This document shows positions 26,876 through 37,040 of a DNA stretch of 64,000 nucleotides, piece after piece. Position 1 is the first letter of the stretch. Every line of letters starts with the position of its first letter. The notes below the pieces were generated by a model. It was not told the origin of the DNA. It ran no database searches and worked only from the letters and a program-made list of their open reading frames with translations. Source of the stretch: Sipunculus nudus (taxonomy: Eukaryota; Annelida; Sipuncula; Golfingiida; Sipunculidae); NCBI GenBank assembly GCA_026874595.1, contig CM049307.1, positions 26,696,362-26,760,361 on the forward strand, written 5' to 3'. The position numbers and the translations under genes were made by a program.

Positions 26876-27684
26876 AGTTTATCAATTTAATTTTTAATTT
26901 GATAACCTTTTTCTGTCGGTAATATTTTTTTCTTAATGAAAAATATTGCTTTCTGTTGTGTTGTGAATTCATAGTTCTTAAGAAAGATCACGGCAACAAG
27001 ACGGGAATTGTCAACAATGCATGTCGAGACAAATTTATGTAAGCGCTAGAGGGAAGAAACTATTAATGATAAAGTCATCATATTTGCCGTCAAATGCACA
27101 ATGGCTGTATATGCGTCAAACCTAATGTATAAATATATAGTTATTTCACAGTATATAAGCTTGGCTTACAACATATTAACCTTGTTGTGCCCTGTGTAGA
27201 CCTTCTGTGGAAAATTATTGATAAAGGCTTTTTAGCCATTTGTTTACACAAATCCTATCAAATGAAATCATATACCACGGCCGGTACTGCATCTTGCTAA
27301 GCCTAACATGGTGAACACTATATCTATATCCCACAGAATCTGTACCTATACACGATACAATGTCATTGCAATTTTGTTTTTTGCCAGTTTAGCTTCTAGT
27401 TGGGTCACATGGTATATTTTTGACGGTTTAGTAGGGATTATTTCCGTTAATTGCCAGGAAAAACCTTTAGAATTGTTTGGCTCATCTTACCCCCACGTTA
27501 CAGATTTTCTGGAGAAAGCATGATTTTTAGAATCTCTTTTGATTCTCCTTCTCTCAAATGGACATCTGTTTTGGCAGAGTCGATACAAATGACATCGTGT
27601 GTCGTAAGTAACGATGGCATACTTATATGAAAGAGATGATAAAAAAGATTTGCTTTTATGGTTAAATGTAGTAGTTTCACATTG

Positions 27685-27688
<4 letters not shown>

Positions 27689-27765
<77 letters not shown>
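27689..27765. repeat. (TA)n microsatellite
   Basis: About 38 TA dinucleotides with one CATA break. Confidence 0.95.
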
Positions 27766-27769
<4 letters not shown>

Positions 27770-28154
27770 CGGTAACAGAGGTCCATGTGTACACACGAAT
27801 ACCGTAAAACAGATAAAGGTTTGATTTACATCTCTCAGTAGTGCTCATTGCGCACTCATAAAAGGACATGTTCAGTATGACCTCATGAAAGTGACAAAGT
27901 TCCTTGGCGGGGGGTCAACAGGGCTGGATGGTAGGTGAACTGAGAAGTATTTAAGATAATTTCATCTCACTTGCTAGACATTTTTGAGCAAACTGGGGCA
28001 AAATCAGGACTATGCTAATTAATATATATTAACATGTACCACATAATATAAAAATGTGTTAACCGAGGCCTAGGAAGTAGATCAAAAGTGCACAGGGTGG
28101 GGGGGGGGGGCAAACTGATACTTAGGAATTTGAAAAATGATGGTGGATGCAGTG

Positions 28155-28161
28155 TATATAT

Positions 28162-28214
<53 letters not shown>
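28155..28214. repeat. (TA)n microsatellite
   Basis: About 28 TA dinucleotides with a CATG break near 28165. Confidence 0.95.
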
Positions 28215-28217
<3 letters not shown>

Positions 28218-29010
28218 TGGAAATTGCATCATGGATGATAATGAACATGCAAAGAAATCGAAGAATTTTAATAAAATTTTCTTTGCATTCCAAAAACAAA
28301 AAGAAAATATGCAATTTGTATAGATATATCTATAGCGGAGTCACCCGGCATTTAACAGATATTTACGATATACCACATAGGATCAATTAATAAAGCATTG
28401 ACATCAGTGCAGTTATCTACGATTGGTTATTACGTTTTTTATCATATAATGGTACCTGTGGTTCTGAGGGAACTGTTTTAAAGAGCTGAATAATAGAAAA
28501 CTGTTTACGCCAGTCTGGTGAAGTCCAGTTTTCCCCTTAACTTTCAATTAAGTTTGCCTACATAAAAAAGTGGGCCCCCCTCCTCCCCCCTCCCCCTAAA
28601 AAATTCTACGGCACTGGTTATTCAAAACAACGTGCACTAAATCCCTTTAAATATCCACATATTGTATCCAGACAATCCTCATAAAAGTACTTAAATTGAA
28701 AGAAAGGTCAGGATTGTGGCAGGTAAAATTGTTTTGTAATTTTCCAACAAACAAGCAGTGGGTTTAAAAGTATGTCGCTGTCTGCACTTTTATAAAACAG
28801 GACTTCGTAGAAGTGAAGCAATTCCAATCTCCCTCGCCCTTAGTGACATTTAACTTGAAGGAGCGGGTTGTGTACCTTATCCAGTGAATATATTGACCCA
28901 GCGTGTAGAGGCCATCATTTCCGCTCAATCAAAATCAAACCTTAACTTTCCTATAAAGTTAATGATTCAGTAATAACACCCGGAAGACCATATATTTCTT
29001 AATTTTAAAC

Positions 29011-29405
29011 ACGGCCTCCCATCAACTGTAAGTATTGCGGGTGCGGGCCCGCATGTTAACCCGGGCTCCCAATAACTGTAAGTCGTGAGGGTGCGTGCCC
29101 GTATATTAACCCGGGATCCAATCAACTGTAAGTCGTGAGGGTGCGGGCCCGTATGTTAACCCGCCCTCCCATCAAATGTAAGTCGTGAGGGTGCGGGCCC
29201 GTATTTAACCCAGCCTCTAATCAACTGTAAGTCGTGAGGGCGCGGGCCCGTATTTTAACCCGGCCTCCCATCAACTGTAAGTCGTGGTGGTGTGGGCCCA
29301 TGTTTTAACCCGACCTCCCATCAACTGTAAGTCGTGAGGGTGCAGGCCCATATGTTAACTTGGTCTCCCATCAACTGTAAGTCGTGAGGGTGCGGGCCTG
29401 TATTT
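29011..29405. repeat. 50-bp minisatellite, ~8 units
   Basis: The ATCAACTG landmark recurs at 29021, 29071, 29121, 29171, 29220, 29270, 29320 and 29370, a period of 49-50 bases. Each unit has CTGTAAGT (the first reads on as ATTG, the rest as CGTG) and most have GGGCCC. Divergence between units is a few per cent. Confidence 0.9.
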
Positions 29406-30754
29406 TTCAAATCAAGCTGAAAAAAATTGGTGGCAACAATTTTGAATACTAAGGATTTTCCGACCAAAATTTTATCCCCCCCCCCCAAAAAAAAAAGTCG
29501 GCTATTTTTTTAAAGTATTTTTTTAGTGAATTCTTGCCTCCCGGAGAAAACGATAGGATCGAACGTTTGCCTTTTTTATGAATGCCGGTAAGATTAGCAA
29601 CAAAGATCTCTGACAATGTCAAAAATTTTCCATCCGATTTTTATAACTAAAAAATGGCAGACGATGATGGAACCGGAAAATTGTCGATTCTTAGTCTTTT
29701 TTATCAGTCATGGCGCCAGAACCAGAAGAATAAATGTTCAGAAAACTCTAGTGATTCGCGAGAAAAATCATTTGGTGTGCGAAACATCCCTGTGACTTGC
29801 ATATTTTTTAGGGCAATAAATTTAAATAGACCGGTAAAAAGAATTATTAGTATATGAGGGGCCGACTTAAATAATATAATCAAGCTTAATGCAAAGGATA
29901 TACACGTCATGAGCAATATATTATTACACTTAATAAAATGACATTCAAATTCTGGTAGAGACGGGCGTTATTTTCAGACTGTTGATGTATTTACAGAATA
30001 GGATACTCCTGGTTTGTTGTCCCACAATTGTCTTGGTAACTGAAATTTAAACCTCGGCTCACGTATAACGCTTTTGCCAGTGATGGAACTCAGCGCGTCA
30101 TGACGTCATTAGGCCTTGCAGACCTTTAGATGTAGTCGGCCACAGATGATAATATAATGTTTTTAATTTCTGTCTGAGTTTATACGACACGTCCACCTGT
30201 GCCTCCCTTAAACATTCCCTTTTTAAACGCTGACTTCGAATCAAATCACCGCAAACGGAAATGCATAGAGTAAACCAAGGTTAGATGTTTTGGTCTGAAT
30301 ATTTAAAAAATATAAATGCTCTATATACAAACCATTGCTGAAGCGCCACTTTGCTGTCAATCCATTACATATATACTGAAAGCTTAAGCTTTGTTTTTTT
30401 CCTTCAACTGCTGATAAATCATTTTTGATAAATTTTCTACAGTACATTATTAATCATTTACATTTGAAATAAATATTCAAAAACAAAGACAACATTTACG
30501 ACAAATCATGTTGTCAGTGAAGGCATTGACACATGCGATTTCCTAAATTTTCTTAAGGTGATATGAAATCTGTAGGGTTATTGAGAAAAGTATGACGACG
30601 CTATTATAACGTTGACAGGATAATTTCAAAATATAAAAATTATGTTTTAATCTTAGAAATTAAGTGAAGGTAAATTGTCTGATTGGGACGTAAAACCTCG
30701 CGCGTGTGTATATATATACTCATATATATATGTGTGTGTTTGTGTGTGTGTAAA

Positions 30755-30807
<53 letters not shown>

Positions 30808-30830
30808 TGTTACAGGTGCACTTTTTATTG
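29406..30830. other. No gene recognised
   Basis: A C run lies at about 29467-29478. A 67-codon ATG frame at 29654-29857 has a good start context but no domain. TGACGTCA occurs at 30101-30108. A (TA)n tract abuts the LTR at 30703-30804. Confidence 0.5.
30703..30804. repeat. Compound (TA)n-(GT)n microsatellite
   Basis: Broken TA and GT runs, then about 22 clean TA dinucleotides (30760-30804) just before the LTR. Confidence 0.9.
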
Positions 30831-31523
30831 TGTGACACGGGTGTAACTCATGTTGTAGCGCTCTTGTCTGGCCGCTTGTTACATTCTATGTTTAATCCGT
30901 ACCGGTTGAACTCTTGTTGTCCTGCTGGCTTGGTCGTGAGTCACGTGTACACCATGGTGTGTGGAGACACGCAGCGCTGTTTTTCTAGAGAATTCCTGAA
31001 ACGCGTGTTTACTGTTGAGTAGGGTCCTTATAGACTGTTCGAGAAGTGGAACATTCCCGGCTAGGGGTGTGAAGGTATATAAAGGGGCTGTTTTTTAGAA
31101 CCAGAGGGCAGAGAGCAAAGAAGATTCCAGCGGACGCAGAAGCGTGTGTCAGATTCTAGGACCTTATCTGACGAATGCGGCAATAATACATTTTCAAAGA
31201 CTTTCTCCTGGATTTAATGCATTTGGACTTCAGTTTACTTTCTGGGTTGTTGCAAGAACTTTCCACAGGACTGTTATTCTCCGAGAGTTTACATTTAAAG
31301 GACTTATCGTGGTGATGGTATTGGTATCCAGGTACTGTACCATTATCTTTCTGTGTGATTGTATTGACTTGTTGCTATAACGCTGTTTTATTGTATAATT
31401 GTATTGATTTAGTGTATTGTATTGTTAGGGTTGTTTTAAGAATAAATTAAAGTTATTTATTAACAAAAAAACACGGACTTCTTTATTCATTCCCCTAGAC
31501 ATTTCACGATGTCTAGTGTTACA
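30831..31523 (+). mobile_element. Solo LTR of a retrotransposon (probably Ty3/gypsy-like)
   Basis: Begins TGTGACAC and ends GTGTTACA, so the termini are TGT...ACA with a 7/8 inverted match; 693 bases. Inside lie a canonical TATATAAA (31076-31083) and, about 360 bases later, AATAAA (31441-31446), as expected for U3-R-U5. No primer-binding site follows and no polypurine tract precedes, so no internal region is attached. The five bases on each side (TATTG / GAATC) do not match as a target-site duplication. The superfamily is a guess from size and termini. Confidence 0.7.
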
Positions 31524-33769
31524 GAATCTGATTTGTTTTTTTTTATCTCCATTACAAAATTTGTGTTCATCACGCATACGTGATCCGTTTATATTAGGTT
31601 CCGTAACATAAAATATTTGTGTGTGTGTGTTGTTTTCGAAGACTTGCACTTCAAAGCTGCGGCATATCTCTGTGAAGTGGATCTCTCTATTTATAAGTCA
31701 CCGACAAAACAAGCAAGGTGGGCATTTATCAGAGATCCAGTCTGGCGGAGAATGAGAGACTAATGGTCCTAAATATGATTCAGCGACTGCTACAGTATCA
31801 GCACTGGCGGAGTCACGGGTCTTCTGCTGCTACAGTCATTCCATAGACAGTAGAGCAGAATGCCAGACTAGCACAGGCTGTACTCAATCGACCACATGCG
31901 ATGGGATTTTGTTTCTTTTAAGAAATAAACCCGCAGGAATTTTCGGTCAGGCTATTTTATTCGTTTTATCGTATCAGCGTGCGTGTCAAACCAGTCATGA
32001 TATAAAATAACTATATTATTTAAAACCCCTTATTTCAAGAAATGTGTTATAGTTATTTTCCCTGTGTATTTGTTCTTTGCTTGCTTAACTGCATACTTAT
32101 TAAAGTTTTTAGCTTTTTTTCTAAAAAAAAAAAATACAGTAGCATGTAAGGCCAAAACAAAAGGTATGGTTCTCCGGCACTTTTTTTTCAAATATCAGTG
32201 CGGGCGGGGGATTTTTTTTTTTTACCTCTTTTTGTATGTTTCGATAAAATGTCATATAATCAGGGAAAAGGCAAGATAATAACAGATTTTTGATGCTAAA
32301 AAAGTAAAAGCAGTACAAAACAAAGAAAATCTTATCAAAATGTTTACTTCTTGAAAGATGAAAATCAAAATCAAAATGTTTGATGCCGGGGGTTAAAATT
32401 GACGCGGGCAGTTCCTGAGAACCATACCTTTTTTGGCCTTATATTTATTGTGCTTAACCTATTTTAAGTCAGAACAAACTAGAACCAGTGATACTTTGCT
32501 TGCAGGCCTTAAGAAAAGCTAGACTTGCATGGAGCAGTCAATACAGTTCTTCGTAGTGCTTGAGTATCTATTTCCGGTTCCGTCTACACTCATCTTTGGC
32601 TGCAAGGAACTGTCAAACCACCAAGTCCCGTTTTATTTCATGCTTCTGCAAACTGGAAATATGGCTGCCAAAGAAATGAGGTCTCCTCACGAATCGAAAT
32701 GAGCTAGCGTGCTCTTCCCATCAGGGCCTTGTTCGTGTTATCAGAACTTAATTTTACGCCACGGGCGTCATAGTAAAACGAACGCCGCCTACCCGGGATT
32801 GTCTGAGACCTAACGCATGCAGCCGAAAAGAATAATTTCAGACTTGGCGTGGCTGCCCGTGCACCAGAAGTCTAACCGTGTTTGTCTACAAATAGCATTA
32901 TTCTTTTCTGTTGTCCGTTCAGATCAACGGAACAGATTAAAGTTGCAGTTTTGCTGAATAGACATCAGTCCCCTGGGACATGTGGCCAACTGGGTTTTGG
33001 CGGCGTTGTCATGTGACTGATCTCAGACCGTGTGAGTGAGCGTTTGCCTCATACAGGGCGTCCGAGTGTCTCCCTGAGCGCAGGGAGTATTAAAAGCTGA
33101 TAACCTGTGACGTGGACAGGGACTGGAAGGTATGCATCAAGCGGTAACCGTGGCTCTATATCCACAGTTGTCTGGCTCACAGAGATCACAATCAAGCTAA
33201 CACTCGTGTCGCCAACAGATAAGCGCCTCGTAACTCTGTCTCTATCCCTGGATCTTCAAAGCTGGACCTGGACGCCGATTTGGCACGCACATTCTTCGCT
33301 CACGATTTTTTTTGTCTATGGAGCCTTAATACCAACCTATGTTGACGTGATTGTCATGTACAACCCTAGTGTCTCCCATACAGTCATGGCTGTATGAACC
33401 TCGTAAAAGTGTTGTTGTTTCAAGAATGCCCTCACCTAACAAAGGCTGGATCGTTAAATCGATATATCAATACAAATCGACATGTTACGATTCGTGATAT
33501 ATTTTTATTTCACAGGGGCGTAGCTGGGGGGGGGGGGGGGGCGCAGGAAACTTGTAGCTGAAAATAATGTTCAGAACATAGAAATATCAGTCAAGTTTCA
33601 TTACACTTTTATCTGCAACAATTTATACAGAAAATTAACCCAGAGACATTTCTGAATCTGTCATGATAAAACTAAGAACGTTGATATAAGGAACCTTGCA
33701 CTAGCAACTAATGACTAATAAATTTATTGTAATAACTGAATTTTCAGCCATTCTCAATTTTCATATATG
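31524..33769. other. No gene recognised; one MITE
   Basis: Contains the TIR element at 32147-32441 and an AGGGGCGTAGCTGG motif with a long G run at 33513-33541 (a possible fragment of the G-run MITE family). The 33107-33397 open frame has a non-ATG start and no motif. Confidence 0.5.
32147..32441. mobile_element. MITE with ~25-bp terminal inverted repeats
   Basis: The left end TAAGGCCAAAA then AAAGGTATGGTTCTC is matched in reverse complement at the right end (GAGAACCATACCTTTTTTGG...CCTTA). GCGGGC blocks lie just inside both arms. About 295 bases, without coding capacity. Confidence 0.75.
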
Positions 33770-35507
33770 CGTAAAAATCTGAAAAAAAATACAAGTAGTG
33801 CCACCAGTCTGCAAGAACTGATGAAACACTCCATGATCAATATATATCCCAAGAATCATGGCTATCAAGGCATTAGTTATTCAGATACTGGAGCCTTTGT
33901 TTGTTTCAATTTTTTTATTATTCTTTGGGGTATTTACGAGCCCTATAGCTCGGCGAATATGGGTAACAGGGACCTATTTACAGGTTTTCATGGAGATTTT
34001 TCATGGACCTCCCTGGATATTAAGTTTGAAGATTCCAGGTCCAGTGGTTACGATTTATGCCCTGTTAACAGATGACAGTTTCATTGCAGGTCTGAAAAAA
34101 AGAGAAAAAAAATTGTAAAAATTGAAAAAAATACAGGTGGCGCCACCAGTCTGCAGGAAGTGATGGAAAATCCCATGATCAATATTCATGCAAAGAATCA
34201 TGGTGATCAATGCAGTAGTTATTCATATACTTGAGCTTTTGTATCAAATTTCGCATTATTCTGGGGGGTACTTCGGAGCCCCATAGCTCAAAGGATATGG
34301 GCAACAGAGACCAAATTTCAGGTTTTTCAAGGAGATTGTTCAGGGACCTCCCTGGATATTAAGTTTGAAGAATCCAGGTCCAGTGGTTACGATTTGTGCC
34401 CTGTTAACATATGAAAGTATCATAGCAGGTCTGAAAAAAAAGAGAAAGAAAAATGCGTAAAAATCTGAAAAAAATACAAGTAGTGCCACCAGTCTGCAGG
34501 AACTAATGAAACACTCCATGATCAATATATATCCCAAGAATCATGGCTATCAAGGCATTGGTTATTCAGATACTGGAGCTTTTGTTTGTATCAATTTTTT
34601 TATTATTCTTGGGGGTATTTACGAGCCCTATAGCTCGGCGAATATGGGTAACAGAGACCTATTTTCATGTTTTCAAGTAGATTTTCCATGGACCTCCCTG
34701 AATATTAAGTTTGGAGATTCCAGGTCCAGTGGTTACGATTTGTGCCCTGTTAACAGATGACAGTTTCATTGCAGGTCTGAAAAAAAGAGAAAAAAATTGG
34801 AAAAATACAGATGGCGCCACCAGTCTGCAGGAAGTGATGGAAAATCCCATGATCAATATTCATGCAAAGAATCATGGTGATCAATGCAGTAGTTATTCAT
34901 ATACTTGAGCTTTTGTATCAAATTTTGCCATATTCCGGGGGGGGGGGTATTTCGGAGCCCCATAGCTCAAAGGATATGGGTAACAGAGACCTAATTTCAG
35001 GTTTTCAAGGAGATTGTTCAGGGACCTCCCTGGATATAAAGTTTGAAGAATCCAGGTCCAGTGGTTACGATTTGTGCCCTGTTAACATATGACAGTTTCA
35101 TTGCAGGTCTGAAAAAAAAAGAAAAAAAAAATCGTAAAAATTAAAAAAAATACAGGTGGCGCCACCAGTCTGCAGGAAGTGATGGAACATCCCATGATCA
35201 TTATTCATGCAAAGAATCATGGTGATCAATGCAGTAGTTATTCAGATATTTGAGCTTTTGTATCAAATTTTGCATTATTCTGGGGGGTACCTTGGTGCCC
35301 CATAGCTCAAAGAATATGGGTAACAGAGATCTTTTATCAGGTTTCCAAAGGGATTTTTCATGGACCTCCCTGGATGTCGAGTGAGAAGATTCCAGGTCCA
35401 GCAGTTACGATTTGTGCCCTGTTAACGGACGGCCGGACGGCCGGACAGACGACGGACAAAGGGTGATCGCTATAGCTCAGATGACTTTCAGTCAGCTGAG
35501 CTAAAAA
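33770..35507 (-). mobile_element. Second tandem-core element of the same family, inverted, ~342-bp units
   Basis: Read on the minus strand it opens with the same end as the element at 5506: a strong hairpin (arms 35474-35486 and 35490-35502, 12 of 13 paired), the CCCTTTGTCCGTCGTC motif and a CCGTC / CCGGC microsatellite. The core is five units marked by CCACCAGTCTGCA at about 33801, 34143, 34486, 34817 and 35162. Two unit types alternate (A-B-A-B-B), the A-A spacing being 686 bases. GTTAACAGGGCACAAAT and neighbouring blocks align with the 156-bp units of the other element. The far end is not recognisable and may be lost. Confidence 0.65.
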
Positions 35508-36264
35508 TGAACACAAAATTATGATCCAAATATATCGCCATGTCTTTACTTCAGTACGTACTATAAGCTCTGCTTTGCACCAGATGATTGTTTATGTATA
35601 CATAATGTCGACATGCGACACACTGTATCGCTTCTTTATATTAGGTAACAAGCATCTGGACAGACTGTCCTAAATAAAGAAAGAAAATTTAGTAGGTCTA
35701 TTCTGCCGGTTTAAAATGTCCATGTGTGATATTGAAACGGAGGGAGAATTAATTTTTAATTTCAGGCACCGTGGGTGATTCTCGATCATCTAAATGTACA
35801 TTTAGCAAAGTCATTATGATTTATGCACAAGCTTAAGATTACATCTTAATTATGGCTGGAAGAAATTACATGAATTTGAAATTATGGTTAGCTGTTTATT
35901 TGGATATAATGTAATGTACACTTATTTGTGTAATGAACAAAATCTTAATAATATTACGGAGTCAAGCAACCCTTCTATTCTCATAGAGAATAATCCATAT
36001 TGTCAATATGGAATGTGAGATTATCCAGTATGATGAATTATGCACCCGATCTAATTTACTTACCCGCAGATCAATTTTATTGCAATTTGTCACGAATGTA
36101 TGCAAATCGTATAGCACCTGGTAAATGACAAATCATTTATGTCACCCGCACCCTCGTTAAGTTCCTTCTGTTGTACTGAAGTAAATGATTCAAAAGGCAA
36201 AATAGGTAAAAGTTGTGTTATTAAATTATTTTTTAAGAATGGATAGAGAAATGACTGCCAATGG

Positions 36265-36329
<65 letters not shown>

Positions 36330-36640
36330 CACGGGATGCGACCCGATCATCAGGTGAAGGTGGTTAGAATGAAGCTGACGGCAATTGTATATGACCTATC
36401 ATTTGATTTATCATTAATTTTATCAATTAAAAGGCGATAAAAGATTTCATCACCCACTTCAGATTAAGTTTTGTTTAATACGAAGGCATATTGACTTTTA
36501 GCCGGTTTCTTTGCAATGGTGAGCTTCAGAAACAAAATCAGGCTATAAAAATAGCATGATTAACATACACAGAAAGTTCTAACCTAACAAGTCTAAATTT
36601 TAAGTATTACAGTTGGAGACATGAACTTGGATTTCCCTGT
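35508..36640. other. No gene recognised; one microsatellite
   Basis: (TA)n at 36269-36327; otherwise plain AT-rich sequence. Confidence 0.5.
36269..36327. repeat. (TA)n microsatellite
   Basis: About 29 TA dinucleotides. Confidence 0.95.
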
Positions 36641-37040
36641 ACTACCTGTACATGAACTTTTTTTATCCGATTATTATACATATTTGGGACATGAACTTTT
36701 GTTAACCGGTATTATATACTTTTGGGATATGAACTTTTGTTATCCGATATAATACACTTTTGGGGCATGAACTTTTGTTATCCGGTATTACACTTTTGGG
36801 ACATGGACTTTTATTATCCGATATTATACACTTTCCGGACATGAACTTTTGTTATCGGATATAACACTTTGGGGACATGAGCTTTTGTTATCCGATATTA
36901 CACATTTGGGACATGAACTTTTGTTATACGATATAACATTTTTGGGACATGAATTTTTGTTATCCGATATTACACTTTCGAGACATGAACTTTTGCTATC
37001 CGGTATTATTAAAGAATAGGACCTGGACCTTTGTTATTAG
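36641..37040. repeat. 36-38-bp minisatellite, ~11 units
   Basis: GGGACATGAACTTTTGTTAT-type units recur with ATGAAC at 36691, 36729, 36767, 36803, 36841, 36877, 36913, 36949 and 36985. The period settles from 38 to 36 bases, with degraded units at both edges. Confidence 0.9.

Larger units (their letters stand above)
25438..29010. other. No gene recognised; dense (TA)n microsatellites
   Basis: Holds (TA)n at 26731-26834 with a following (GA)n, at 27689-27765 and at 28155-28214, and G/C runs near 28098 and 28574. Most open frames here are Tyr-Ile translations of the TA tracts. Confidence 0.5.

Noticed and set aside
29654-29857. 67-codon ATG frame beginning MADDDG with a good start context
   Set aside because: No recognised domain, no supporting neighbours, and it lies in low-complexity AT-rich DNA. 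Kept only as a note.
33767-35092. Plus-strand frames with repeated SSGYDLCPVN peptides
   Set aside because: Translations of the 342-bp tandem units of the second element; no start or domain logic.
23650-36350. Open frames rich in alternating Tyr and Ile
   Set aside because: They are translations of (TA)n microsatellites in several frames and strands, with no other domain.
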